Shown: positions 12,148 through 25,611, counted from the first letter of the stretch. The stretch: 64,000 nt of DNA from Pyrus communis (GCF_963583255.1 NC_084816.1:22203344-22267343); one strand, 5' to 3'. Notes: generated by a model not told the origin, from the letters alone. Numbers and translations are program-made.

Positions 12148-13708
12148 GATTCTGCTAGCTCTAATTAAACATGACCTCGCAAGGAAAAGGCAAGGCGCCC
12201 TTTTGATGTTCCAGCCTTCCAGGGTTTCTAAAATGCTTTATAATTATATATTTAATTTGTTTGTAGATCGATGGAGGCCGGATGATAATTTGTTTGTGTT
12301 AACCATTTGCCAAATTTCCAATTCTTGTAGTTGTGGATGCAAATTTTCGTCTTCTTCTTCTTGGACAAAATTGCACCTACAAAACAATTAACACATTAGG
12401 TCAAGGGTAAGAGCCCCACGCACCCACGATGAATGGGGGGGCTTTGGCCGAAGAACCTCCGATGCCAAAGTTAGAATTTAGAGAGAAAAATGTTTGGAGA
12501 GTTTTTGGGAGTTTTGCAAGAGTGTGGAACTAGCTTTTTAGAGAAAAAATGGGGTTCAATATATAGAGCATGGCCAGTCCCCTTTGGAGAAAAGGTGGCC
12601 GGCCCTTTGGGGTATTTTTGGTGTGTAATGGGTGATTAATTGGTATAATGGGTGATTAATTGAGTGATTAATGGATTAGTTAGGAATTAATCCATTAATT
12701 AGCCTAATTAATTTAATTTATAAGGAAGGTTTTGAAGGTTATTGAATGATTTCCTTGTAGAGGATATGGAATAAAAGATGGATGAGATAAATTTGAACTT
12801 GTTACCTATTTTGGGCACTCTTGACTCGATTTATGGATGATTCTCCACTGCTTACATGTAGGAAACCCGGTGTGTCTCGAGGGTAATTTTGTCCTCTTCA
12901 CCTAAAAATTCATGTGTCGCCTCTTGATTATTTTTCGATCCACAAATGCCCCCACACCTACTGGGCTACTCGTAGGAAAGGGCAACAGGTGTAAAGATCT
13001 TCTTGCCCTAGGACTGCTTCCTATTTTGATGTAGATTCCCTCTTTAATATGAAATTAGATCCTTCTAGGAAAGGGAAATAAATTTCTCTCAAAACCTATT
13101 TAAGTCCACCTTAAGTGGGTTGTTAAATCAACTTTGGAGAGCAATTTATTCTACCCTACAAGAGAGAGAAAGCTTAGAGGATATTTGTTCCCCCTCCCCT
13201 AGCAATCTTCTACACTTGCCCGTGCAAAGGACCGTCTTTCGTTGCTTTCTTTGTCCTCTCCGCCCCGCACCGATGTAAGGAAAACTTAATTCTCTTTGTC
13301 TTCTTCTTGGGAGGTGCTGCCACGGGGCAGCCATTAGGGTGGTGTGGCATGTCGGCTGGCAGGGGCCAGGAGTCGGCTTATCATGGGCCAAGGAGGTGGT
13401 GTGGCAGGGGCCATTACTTGTGCTGCTCAGTTTGATTGAAGCCAAAGATTGGCTCGACATAGGCCAAGGAAGTGGCGTGGCATGGGCAATGGTTTGGGCT
13501 GCCATGTCTGAGCTGCTTGCCAAAAATAAGGAAACTGCTTGAGTTTGATTTCTCAGCTGCCGTAGATGAAGCAATCAAGGATAAAGCTGCCAAGATCAGA
13601 GTTGCTGAAGATGAAGTGTCAGATGAGTGAACTGTTAAGTGCAAAAGTGGCTACTGCCCCCTAACTATTTACCTAGTTGATCTTCAAGCATTCGATCTTT
13701 TGAGCTAT

Positions 13709-13945
13709 GTGGCATTCTCGCACTTGAGAGCTTACCCAGATGGGTGTCAGGGATTTAGTTTACTCTCTCGCACTGGAGAGCAATTAGTTTATCCTCTCGC
13801 ACTGGAGAGCATACCCATATGGGTGTCGGGGAATTGGTTTACCCTATCTCACTAGAGAGCAATTAGTTTATCCTCTCGCACTGGAGAGCAGACCCTTTTG
13901 GGTGTCAGGGAATTGGTTTACCATCTCGCACTGGAGAGCATGGAA
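13709..13945. repeat. Composite tandem repeat with a palindromic core
   Basis: About six copies of CTCTCGCACTGGAGAG-like cores alternate with a long spacer (ACCCATATGGGTGTC and relatives, ~50 bp unit) and a short spacer (CAATTAGTTTAT, ~29 bp unit). This gives a composite period near 79 bp. Each core is an imperfect palindrome (CTCTC/GAGAG). It lies inside the gypsy-type element. Confidence 0.75.
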
Positions 13946-14199
13946 ATCATTGTCGTGAGTACAAATGAGGAAAACTGGACTGCTAGGACAACCGAAATAA
14001 TCCTTAGCATGCCCCCGGTTCTTGGTAATTGGGCTTGGTATGTCCTTTTGGTACTCGCCTGCCCCCAGCATGCAATTAGGCTGAACTGCTACATTTGTCG
14101 GAATAGAAGTAGTCTTTATATCCAGCAATCTATATAGGGTAGTCCCGTCTGCTCGATCTTGCCATTGAAAGATGACTCGCTCATGTTGGTCATGTCTTA

Positions 14200-15200
14200 T
14201 TGGAACACCTTATCAATATCTTCGTTGCTCGGGAAATTGCACAATCGCTCGGTCTGGAGCCTTTCTACTTCTTCCTGAATTTGTCGATGTTGGGAGTGGT
14301 AGAGCTCTTGGCTGCCCCTGTCTTGACCTGCTGGTCTAGGCTGCTCTTCTACGTGCTCGGCACGTCTATGCCGCGACAGCAGTGCATGTGGTGGATTCCT
14401 AACAGGTGAGGGATTTCGTAGGCTGCTGCTTGAACTTGAGCCGGATTGAGTGATTGCTTCTCTCCACCCGTCATGCTGCCTACCCTGATGTGATATGAAT
14501 GATGCTCCTTGTGGGCCTAACCGCGAATGAACACTTCGCTTGGAAGACTGCTCATGTTAATTATCGGAGTGTGGCCCCAATCATGAGTGTATGCTCATCC
14601 GTGGGCCTAGTCGAGAGTGCACGTTCCTCCAGGCGCTAAGACGGGAGTATACGCTATCTCGGGGCCCAATCGAGAGTGTACTCTGCCCAAACGCTCGATT
14701 CGTGGCACGTTGAGTGGTTGCCTGTCGGGATGCTCCTGGAGAGGTTTTTCGTCTGCCCTTGTCCTTCTTCATGACACCTCGTTTGGAGCACGTTGCATCT
14801 TCATGCGCTACAAAAGCTGGTTCACCAAGGTCGTCTACTGTACTAGGGCGCTCCTCAACTCTATGACTTGTCGAGACAAGTGTTGTTCACCATTTGGATT
14901 GGAAGAAATTGGAAGGAATGTTTCTCCTTGAGCAGTGGAAGTGTGGTAGACTCCGGGAGTGAGATTTGAGTTGGGAAATGTCAAATCCGTAGAAAAATAT
15001 GGTGAAAATGCTCCCGGTTTGATCATCGGTTTGAAAATTTGGAGCCGGGACGGTTGAACTAATCTTGGACCAATTTGGGCTGCTTGGAAGGCCACGGGAG
15101 CAGACTGGGCTGTGGGAGTAGGTTGGGCCACGGGAGCAGGTTGGACCACGGGAACAGGTTGGGCCACGAGAGCAGACTACTCGATGAAAGCAGGTTGGGC
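14200..15200 (-). pseudogene. Decayed gag-like region of the gypsy-type element
   Basis: On the minus strand 15167-14835 encodes a Pro/Ala/Gln-rich low-complexity start and then IKPGAFSPYFSTDLTFPNSN. 14772-14581 encodes repeated SRLGP units (VHSRLGPRMSIHS and similar). The frames are broken by several stops. Such SRLGP-rich regions occur in gag polyproteins of woody-plant gypsy elements, as far as I recall. No protease or reverse transcriptase motif is present. Confidence 0.5.
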
Positions 15201-16727
15201 CATGGAAGTGGGCTGCTCAGCGTGTGGCACACGTGGGTGCGAGGCTAGGGCTCGGCTTGGCAACGTGTTGGGCTTGCATTGGGCTTAGAATGACATGGCT
15301 TGGGTCGTGGCCTTGGTGCTATGAGCCTTGGATGGCACAGCTTGGGCTTGCTTTGGTGGCACGGCTCGGGTCGTGGTAGTGGTGCCATGGACCTTGCCGC
15401 GGGTGGCCACCGCGGTGGTTTCCATGGTGGAACCTTGTGGTGGTGGTGCCACTCCCCCTAAGATCACATTTAGTCTCGTGGATCACCGCGGTCCCATTTC
15501 TTAAATATTGGAATTTTCACTCATGGAGTTTTCTAAATTTTCTAGCCATTGTATTTCTTTTTTTCATTTCATCAAAGAATCTTCGTAAATAAAAAATTCT
15601 AATAATAAGAACGTACGAAAAAATACAAGTGGACTAGAAAATAGAGAAAAAACCTTTTTATGCAAGAGTCTTCTACGAGTGTGAATTTCAACTCTCAATG
15701 TAAGCACCTATTTGTGGATGCAAATTTCATCCTTCTTCTTCTTTGACAAAATTGCACCAACAAAAGAATTAACACCTTAGGTCAAGGCCAAGAGCCCCAC
15801 GCGCCCACAATGAATTGGGGGGGGGGGGGGCTTGGCCAAAGAACCTCCGATGCCAATGTTAGAATTTAGAGAGAATAGTGTTTGAAGAGTTTTTGGGAGT
15901 TTTGCAAGAGTGTGGAACTAGCTTTTTAGAGGAAAAAAAATGGGGTTCAATATATAGAGCATGGCCGATCCCCTTTGGAGAAAAGGTGGCCGGCCCTTTG
16001 GGGTATTTTTGGTGTGTAATGGGTGATAATTGGTATAATGGGTGATTAATTGGGTGGTTAATGAATTAATTAGGAATTAATCCATTAATTAGCCTAATTA
16101 ATTTAATTTATAAGGAAGGTTTTGAAGGTTATGGAATGATTTCCTTGTAGAGGATATGGAGTAAAGATGGATGAGATAAATTTGAACTTGTTACCTATTT
16201 TGGGCACTCTTGACTCGGTTGATGGATGATTCTCCACTGCTTGCATGTAGGAAACCTGGTGTGTCTTGATTATTTTTGGCTCCATAGTAACTATATCTGA
16301 TCATTCGATGAGTCGTAATAGCATAATGTCCAATAAGGTTTATTTACACTTAAGAAATTATATATGTTTTTTTTTTTCAACTGAGAGGTTAAGTGTACCA
16401 AACAAGGGATAAAATCGAACACTAATGTAAGATAACAATCTCCTTTTAAATTTGCAAAAAGAGATTTAAGAGTGCTGGAAAGAAGATAAAAATGCGCGGT
16501 GAACATATATAATAACTACATATATGAGAAATATAATAAAACTCTTATCGTTTCGTCTAAAAAACTATAATAGAGTTATAGCAGCTATTTTATACAGTTA
16601 GGCAGTTTATAACAATTTTTAGGTTTGAGACAGTATGTATGAAATGATTGATTAGGATATATAGATTAGCCTGATCAAGAAGGAACCATGTCCAAACACA
16701 AACAGCAAATTAAAGTTATTAAAAAAA

Positions 16728-16880
16728 AAAAAGTTTTAAAGAAAAGTGTACGGTACTGTTCACTTTAACGAAAAACCACATTTTTATATTAAAAAATCAA
16801 TCCTGGTACTATTCATTTTACCCTTTATTTTGTCCGTTAAAACTCAAAGTTTTCAAACATTTTTCATTAGTTTTCTTTTA
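16728..16880 (-). repeat. Dispersed repeat family B, copy 2 (inverted)
   Basis: Read on the minus strand it gives ACTTTGAGTTTTAACG, AATAAAGGGT, GAATAGTACCA and AAAGTGAACAGTACCG, the same order as 9246-9386. Confidence 0.55.
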
Positions 16881-16965
16881 AAAAAAAGTAATGAAAGTAA
16901 TGAAAACAGTCAAACATGATGCATGGAATCGAGAGATTGTTAAATGTACTTGAAATATGGGGTGA

Positions 16966-17050
16966 TGTGCTATGTTATTACACAAGTGGAATAAATTTTT
17001 TTTTTCAAGTATTCCTTAACTACTTGTATAATAACATTTAGAGTAACACA
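16966..17050. repeat. Short MITE-like foldback, copy 2
   Basis: TGTTATTACACAAGT on the left is mirrored by ACTTGTATAATAACA on the right, about 35 bases apart, with TGTG/CACA just outside. Same family as 9013-9078. Confidence 0.6.
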
Positions 17051-18047
17051 TAGACATTGAAAAAAAAAATTTCATTGTGACGAGAATACAGAAAATGTAT
17101 CACGTGTTACCGTTACAATGAAAAATCTCTTCATGGAATGGAAGGACAGGGAGGGGTGTTTGGAGAGAGGGGTCCATGCATGCATATTGCCAATTTACCT
17201 GAATTGAGATGAATATTACATTACATAAAGTCCAATAATTAACCAACAAAATCAACAGAAGGTAAGGGAGTCGTGTTGTGTTAGTTGGAAATGACACGCC
17301 GCCGCTTGTTTCTCCGTTTTCTACTCCATTCGCTTGCATTTATCACGGCCTCTGCCCGTAGTCGTAACTCATGTTACCAATGCTTTTCCCCCTCCTATGT
17401 AAATTACGTACGTACCCTCTAGCCTCCTTCAAATTGCAACCCTACCCAACCTAACAAGGCAAAATGTTGAATTACATTCACATGTATATGAGGAGTGCCG
17501 CAGTGCTATTGTATGCACGTATTCCGTTATTACTGTTGCATAAATGTCTAACATCTTCAAATGAGATGTAAAAAATAATATGTCAAAATTATATTTGATG
17601 ATTGATGTGACAAATTGAATACAAATGCTAAATTATCTTCTTTTTCAATAGATATGTCAAATATGTCAAGTGATCGCAGAGAATGAAATGAAGAGAGATG
17701 TGAAGTGATCGAGGGCATTGAACTTGCGCTTCAAGCAGCCAACCAAGCTACGTATAACATCAGCAAACTAATTTAGTAAACCGTAAAGAAAGATGATTCA
17801 GAATGGAGGTGGCCCAGGTGGGGTGTTTGGTGTGCACTGGTGCGTTTATACAGTATACGTGATTACAGTACCCCAAGCCGCAATACGTAAGGTCATTTTT
17901 ATAAAGTAAAAAAAAATAAATAAATAAAGAAATAAACCTACGTAAATTTCGGCGCCTCTTGCTTGCTTACTATTTCATTTTTATTACCTGATTGATTTGC
18001 CCACAAATTTGCAATTTTATTAATTATCCATTTCTTCATTTCACACC

Positions 18048-18055
18048 TATAAATA
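18048..18055 (+). promoter_or_regulatory. TATA box of the polygalacturonase gene
   Basis: TATAAATA stands 164 bases before the ATG at 18212, preceded by CACC and followed by a pyrimidine-rich leader. This fits a plant TATA box with a leader of about 130 bases. Confidence 0.7.
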
Positions 18056-18211
18056 CCCCTCAAAACCGTTGCAACTTCCACACTTCCCATCTCATCCTCC
18101 CCTTTCAACTACTCGTTCTAAAGTAATTAAGACAAGTAGCCTCTTTATTTCTCCTACATCTCCATCTCACTCCTTTTTCAAATCAGAAAATCCTAAAACC
18201 AGCCAGCACAA

Positions 18212-20334
18212 ATGGCAAACCCCAAAAGCCTCTCATATCCAGCAGCTGCAGTTTTTGCGTTGTTGATGATGGCTATAAGCATTACTAATGTGGATGCTGC
18301 AGCCGTCACTTTCAGTGTGAGCAGTTTAGGAGCCAAAGCAGATGGCAGTACTGACTCCACCAAGGCCTTCCTCTCTGCGTGGTCCAATGCTTGTGCCTCC
18401 GTCAACCCTGCTGTCATATATGTCCCCGCAGGGAGGTTCTTGCTTGGCAATGCCGTGTTCTCTGGGCCATGCAAGAACAACGCCATCACCTTCCGCATTG
18501 CCGGCACTCTCGTCGCCCCGTCTGATTACCGGGTCATTGGAAATGCCGGTAACTGGCTTCTCTTTCAGCATGTCAATGGGGTCACGATTTCCGGTGGAGT
18601 TCTCGACGGTCAGGGCACCGGATTGTGGGATTGCAAGTCCTCGGGCAAGAGTTGCCCCAGCGGAGCAACTGTAAGTTTAACCTCTTCACTTATTTCATCG
18701 ATGGTTAATTTTTTTATAAAGAAAAGTTGGAACGTCGTCTCAACAGTGTCCCAGTACCTTTTATTCATATACAAGATATTAACTATTGTGATTACGTGCT
18801 ATGTCTCAAGTAAAAATTAAGTTAATTAGGTGGTGACTTAAGGAAGTGATTAATTAGTGGAACATTATTAAATTAATAATTGTTCAATTTCCACCGGTAA
18901 CGTACTAATGACGGTTTTTTCCATTAACCACTTTTAACTATATATGGGTCGTTCGGTTTTCTGGGAAATGGGAATATGGACAGGTAACTGGTCCTAATTA
19001 AAGAACATTAGTCTCATTGTGTTCTTACTTCTAAAGAGCTAGCTTGAGTTCTTGTACAAGGAGTTGCAACATAATATCATGTTTATGTCGAAAGAGACGT
19101 CCGAGACATCATGGGACACTATATCCTTTCTCTATTCATGTTTCTAGATATTCATAATGCATCCACATGTGAATTTGCTTTCTCTACCGTTCATCCCTCG
19201 CACGATTTCTGACTCAACCTCATGCCTTCACCAATTGTCGGATCAAAGCAACAATATCATAAAAATTGATGATAAAACCCCACAAATGCATGTGCTTGTA
19301 TGATATTATATAACTGATATCGATAATTTCAAACGTCAACCACTTAATTGCTTGCACTAGGGGAATTATGAGTTAATAATTAAGTTCCAAATTCCATTTA
19401 GACTTAGTACTTTAGTTAATACGCAATTATGTATCTGTATACGGAAGTTAATTTGTGTAAATTAATCATATGTGCAGACACTGAGCTTTTCGAACTCCAA
19501 CAACGTTGTGGTGAGTGGATTAATATCACTAAACAGCCAAATGTTCCACATTGTCGTCAACGGCTGCCAAAATGTGAAAATGCAAGGTGTCAAGGTTAAC
19601 GCGGCCGGCAACAGCCCCAACACCGATGGCATCCATGTCCAAATGTCATCTGGAGTCACCATTCTCGACTCCAAAATTTCAACCGGTGACGACTGTGTCT
19701 CAGTTGGCCCCGGCACTACCAATTTGTGGATTGAAAACGTCGCATGTGGACCCGGCCACGGAATCAGGTACATATCTAGCTACAAAAAAAATTTAAAAAA
19801 ATTGTATACATATTATTTAAGCTAATTATTAGCTAGATTAATGTATAATAATACACTTCTAACTTTAACAATATTTGCTTGTGCAGCATTGGGAGTTTAG
19901 GGAAGGACCAACAAGAAGCCGGTGTACAAAATGTTACAGTTAAAACAGTTACATTCACTGGTACTGAAAACGGCGTCAGAATTAAGTCTTGGGGGAGACC
20001 TAGCACTGGATTTGCTAGGAGCATTCTTTTCCAACATATTGTGATGACCAACGTTCAAAATCCAATCGTTATTGATCAAAATTACTGCCCTAATGACAAA
20101 GGTTGCCCTGGCCAAGCTTCTGGAGTTAAGGTCAGCGATGTGACGTATCAAGACATTCATGGTACATCGGCGACGGAAGTGGCGGTGAAATTCGATTGTA
20201 GTTCCATGTATCCTTGCAACGGGATCAGACTGCAAGATGTGAAGCTCACTTACAATAACCAAGCAGCTGAAGCTTCCTGCATCCATGCAGGCGGAACAAC
20301 TGCCGGTACGGTTCAGCCGACAAGTTGTTTCTAA
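18212..20334 (+). CDS. Polygalacturonase, GH28 (exopolygalacturonase-like)
   Basis: Secreted enzyme that hydrolyses alpha-1,4-galacturonan of pectin in the cell wall. Three exons, 18212-18670, 19478-19767 and 19887-20334, join in phase with GT-AG introns to give 398 aa, the usual GH28 length. Residues 1 to about 30 form a signal peptide ending near VDAAA. The four GH28 motifs are present: NTDG (201-204), GDDC (223-226), GHG (246-248) and RIK (281-283), so all catalytic aspartates and the substrate-binding residues are kept. Cysteines for the C-terminal disulfides are present (YCPNDKGCPG, ASCIHAGG, PTSCF). Absence of a pro-region and the overall sequence suggest the pollen/exo-type clade. A TATA box stands 164 bases upstream. 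No defect seen. Confidence 0.95.
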
Positions 20335-21803
20335 CTCGAGTTGTAGTTTTTTCCATCTACTCCTCCTCACTCGGAGTCTCGTAGTACTAGTTGGGATAAA
20401 AAAGAAGGGACTAGTCATACTATAAACTATATATATATATATATATATAAGAATTAAAGAATATTTCTAGAGTAGTAGGTCTAGGTCTAGCTCTAGCTCT
20501 ACGTAGTTGATGTATTGAGATGTATTTTGCTTGAGCCTGCCGTGTTGGCAGCCTATTGGGCTTCCTTAGAGCCTGGCGCTGCATCATCCAAACCCACTTC
20601 ATGGAGAGATTCTCTTTTGCATTGGGTGCTTTGTATTATGGAATGTTGTAACTTGAAAGTGATAAATGCAATATGAATTAAAAGTAAATGTATTGTCTAT
20701 ATGTGCTTTTGTTTTCAATTAATTTTATGGATTTGGTTTATATGGAAATTTGTAGTTTTTAATTTGGGTAAAAGATTCAGACAACTTTATGTATTTTTTT
20801 TTTCAGAGTAATGCTATTTAAAAATATAATTTTGACAAATTTTTAATATATTTTTAAAAAAGTAAGAAGTGAATAACGAGTTCGCAACTAATTTTTTCTC
20901 GTTTTCTTAGTGTAAATATAAAAAAAACCAACTTACTCCATTAAAAAGTATGTCTAAATAGCATTATCGGTATTTTTGTAACTATAGATATATTGGGGCT
21001 GGACCACAAGGCTTAAATATGACACATTCTTCAAATGGGGCCTTTAATTAATTTTGGAAGGAAAAATAAATTATCCTCTTAATTTTTCATACGAATTTTG
21101 ACTTTAGCATTATCCTCTCAATTTTTGTAATTAGTCAAACGTTAGATTATGAAAAATTTCGCAAATTTTGCATCAAACCCAAGGGTGGAGCTAGAATTTT
21201 TTTCTTGGATGGGCTAGCTGAAAATAGTACCATAAAATTATATGTTTGTTTTTTTGCTTATATAAAATTATATAATGATCAATATAAAAGAACAACAATA
21301 TAATATAAACTATTCTCAAAATCATAATCCTAACCGATAAATTCAAGGACCATATAAATAATTAACATACTAATTAAATCAAGAATAAGTAAATAAAGGG
21401 GACTAGAGATAGAACTAATTTATAATTTTTAGCATAAAACGTATTATTTATAATTTTTAGCATAAAACCATTATTCACTACTTCTCATCTACTAAATATA
21501 GGTCAAAATAACAATCTATATTGAAATTGAGTAGGTATAAGCATGAGTTTACAAAAAGAATAGATCTATTCACAAACCCATTTTACTTCTAACACAGCCT
21601 TATTAATATTTTGTTAGTGATCATCTTCAATTCATTTGATCATTACAACCAACAATTAAAAGAGAGGTGTAAAAAGTAAATATGAGTAACACAAGAAAAC
21701 CTCCCTGCGCTACAGTGGCTACGCCATTGATCAAACCAGAACGAGTGACAGAGAGATGCAGGGGTAGCGCAGTGCAGGTAAAGAGAAAGCAAAATCGAAA
21801 GCC
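20335..21803. other. 3' region of polygalacturonase and AT-rich spacer
   Basis: A TA microsatellite lies at about 20429-20449. The polygalacturonase 3' UTR likely ends near 20700. The rest is AT-rich with no exon-like frame; the last 30 bases are the leader of the reductase pseudogene. Confidence 0.5.
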
Positions 21804-22342
21804 ATGGCGGAAGTGAAGAACAAACAGGTGATATTCATGGAGTATGTGAAGGGGTCTTCCAAAGAGTCGGACATGAATTTTACCGATGCTGCCACCTTCA
21901 AGTTGAAACTCCCTGATGATGAAGACGAAGCTTCGAAAGCCGTGTTGGTGAAGAACCTCTACTTGTCATGTGATCCTGTGATGCGCATCCTTATGAGAAA
22001 ACCTGGAGACGAAACTTCAGCTTATTTTACACCCTATGCCCCTGGCTCTGTACGTAAACACTCGTATTACTTATTTGTCTTTTCCTTTGATTTTCATTTC
22101 TCAGCAGAAAATTATATGTCTAGTGTAGAAACAATAATCGATTTTTAATTTCAGGACTTTTTAGGCAGAGATTTCGTCCAAATTAGCAACCTTCGAGACT
22201 TTCAGTCCCTTTTTTATTTTACTTTTTTTTTTTTTTTTTAAATTTGGAAATTTAGTGGCCTTTGAACTTGAACATGTAATTGCTTGAACATTTCAAACAC
22301 ATTGGTGTGGCATTCAATTCTTCCACGGGTCAAATTGTTGAA

Positions 22343-22358
22343 CTATATATACATATAC

Positions 22359-22400
<42 letters not shown>
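22343..22400. repeat. (TA)n/(GT)n microsatellite in reductase intron 1
   Basis: A mixed TA/CATA run passes into about 16 GT units; non-coding. Confidence 0.9.
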
Positions 22401-22564
22401 ATGTATGCTTTTAAAATTTGATGTGGTTGTTGTATAGAGTGCTGAGAGTAGACTGTATCTGCTAACAATTCTTGATGAAACCACTGCAGCCCTTGAGTGG
22501 GTATGGAGTGGCTAAAGTTTTGGATTCCAGAAACTCGAACTTTAAGGAAGGTGACCTAGTCTGA

Positions 22565-22937
<373 letters not shown>

Positions 22938-23249
22938 AAATAAACATACTTTTGGGGCTAGTTTGTCAAAGTTCAAGCTGCGCACTGAAAACTAGCCCCA
23001 AAATACTTTTAACCGAAAGTAGTGTTTGATGTGTTTCTTTTTTGAACTCGAATGTGTTTGAGTTGCCTTTAATCATTTAAATTAGTTGGCTTACCGTTGG
23101 AAATTGTGATGATGACTGCTAATGATCTTAGATTTTCGACAGAAGTTTTAAAAGACTTTTGGATATAAGCGAATTGAGTCCCCTAGATAACTTTAGTTGA
23201 GTTGGGACTTATGAGTTATAAAAGCAGAGTCTTGCATTTATCTTTTTAA

Positions 23250-24014
<765 letters not shown>

Positions 24015-24335
24015 TCATTCAGAGTATCTGGGACTCCACAAAGACACCAATGAGGCAATGACTACGGTCCATTCCGGTGCGGCCTCCCACCCCATAAATC
24101 CAATGAGGCAATGACTACGGTCCATTCCGGTGCGGCCTCCCACCCCATAAATTGAAGGATGTCCATCTTTACGCAGGAGTGAGAGGTTTGTTATATCCAA
24201 CAATGTCACTGGCCTTTTGATTGTGCTTAACACATCCTTCAGCACACTCAGAGCTGGTGGCAACCTCCTGGATAGGTCGACCCAAGCAAAGGCACCTTTT
24301 GCCCTACACAACTTCATGCCCTTGGTTCTTGCCAT
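24015..24335 (-). pseudogene. TBL (trichome birefringence-like) C-terminal fragment
   Basis: The minus strand encodes [31 protein letters not shown] and GMDRSHC, matching the conserved C-terminal end of TBL polysaccharide O-acetyltransferases (RKDGHPS...DCSHWC). Just after this, a 53-bp block is exactly duplicated in tandem (24047-24099 and 24100-24152); 53 is not a multiple of three, so the frame shifts. The N-terminal TBL domain and the GDS motif are absent. Gene fragment. Confidence 0.7.
24047..24152. repeat. Perfect 53-bp tandem duplication
   Basis: Two adjacent identical 53-base units starting CCAATGAGGCAATGACTACG, inside the TBL fragment. The identity suggests a recent event. Confidence 0.95.
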
Positions 24336-24582
24336 TCACTGCCACTACAATCAAAATTAAGAGACTACTAATTTGATTGATGTCACTGGAATAAACCTCA
24401 TGACAGTTCTCCACAACAAATGATTCAAAAATTATAATGACAATGGTTTTCACATGTATTTGGACGATTATTAGTTTATGCACTCTATGTTAATTATTTT
24501 ATATTTTATATATTCACGATTGACAACCAATGACAACGACATCTAATAAAAAAAGTTCAAGCTAATACTAAAAAATTGAATT

Positions 24583-24742
24583 TTTTTAGCATATCAATAT
24601 TTTTACACTGATGGAGAGTTCGGCTAAGCTACACAATGGGCAGCCTAATTTGGTATTGAATTGTCCATCCACGAGATTCGAACGTAAGACCTTTCACTTT
24701 TAAGCGAAGAGCAATATTATCATACCGTAGTGTTGAATGGCC
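24583..24742 (-). repeat. SINE, minus strand
   Basis: Read on the minus strand: an A-box-like start (ACTACGGTATGATAAT), the B-box GTTCGAATCTCGTGG, then a body with GGCTGCCCATTGTG, GTAGCTTAGCCGAAC and an A-rich tail. It shares the body with 28812-28938. Confidence 0.65.
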
Positions 24743-25187
24743 TAAAAAGTTGAATTTTAATTAATACAGTTTCTATTGACACTTTAAAAAGTTTCTAAGT
24801 ACACTTTTTTTTTACGAGACAAGCTGGTGATGAAGCCACGACAATTTGCTCTCCTGAAAGTCGAAAGACTCACATAGACATTTCAGTCAGAGATCAAACT
24901 CAGGATGAATCATGTGGAATAAAAGTTTGGAATTCGCTCCAATCATTGGGCAACTCCTCTTTAATAGGAATATAATAGATAAATTGCATTACAAAGAGTC
25001 TTGTGAATGTAAAATAAATTTCTTAAGTGCTAATAACAATTTTGTTTTGATTATTATCATACATTATTTATATTAGATATGAAAGTTACTTATAATGAGA
25101 GGGAGAAATTATTCCCTGGAAGAACCCTAGATTTTGGTGGATCAATGTTACCCATAACCAGCCCTAAGTAATGAGTGCCTTCTAAAA

Positions 25188-25407
25188 GAACCTAGATTGT
25201 CTGCCCTCCCCCATCCTATACCCTTCACATCCCCTTCTATTTCTGTAATCACGGTTAAGTTAAATCAACATTTTATATTCCTATTGCTTTTAGTCTTATT
25301 ATTTCTATAAAAAAAAAATCAATATAAAATATTGACGTAGCTTAACTGTGACCACAGAAATAGGAGGGGATGGGGGTATAGGATGGGGAGGGCAGACAAT
25401 CCAGGTC
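25188..25407. mobile_element. Foldback MITE with 10-bp target duplication
   Basis: Arms of about 90 bases (GATTGTCTGCCCTCCCC... on the left; its inverse ending GGGCAGACAATCCAGG on the right) flank a short AT-rich loop. CCTTCTAAAA stands directly outside both ends (25178-25187 and 25408-25417). Long TIRs plus a 10-bp TSD are typical of Mutator-type MITEs. Confidence 0.85.
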
Positions 25408-25611
25408 CCTTCTAAAAAGCAAACATGCGGTCAATGTCATTGCTTATCTGGCCTCCTACTTCAACACAAACTCACTATCTCATATTTTTTTACATAATAT
25501 TTTATAATATTAATACAAAAATTAACATTAAATTGTGAGACGACAAAAAATTTATAAAAAATCTCAATTTAAAAGAATCATCCTCACATTTATAGTAGTT
25601 ATAGGCTTACG

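Larger units (their letters stand above)
12332..16286 (-). mobile_element. Degenerate gypsy-type LTR retrotransposon, non-autonomous
   Basis: Two long direct repeats flank a 2.8-kb interior: 12332-12945 and about 15713-16286. They start TGTGGATGCAAATTT and end GATCCACA or GCTCCATA. The right copy lacks about 45 bases present near the end of the left one. A purine-rich GTGGGGGCAT (minus strand) next to the left repeat fits a polypurine tract, and the minus strand right after the other repeat reads GGTGCTTACATTGAG, so the element runs on the minus strand. The interior has only frameshifted gag-like pieces with SRLGP repeats. No pol is seen. Flanks GTAGT and GTAAC match poorly, so the insertion is old. 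Confidence 0.75.
16287..18047. other. Intergenic spacer upstream of the polygalacturonase gene
   Basis: No gene is seen. The stretch holds two repeat copies described separately (16728-16880 and 16966-17050) and a short A-rich run near 17910. The 3' half is the likely promoter region of the polygalacturonase gene. Confidence 0.5.

Noticed and set aside
13146..13574. 142-codon minus-strand frame
   Set aside because: Lies in the decayed interior of the gypsy-like element, overlaps a plus-strand frame of similar quality and has no known domain.
18193..18674. Minus- and plus-strand frames over polygalacturonase exon 1
   Set aside because: Shadows of the conserved GH28 exon in other frames.
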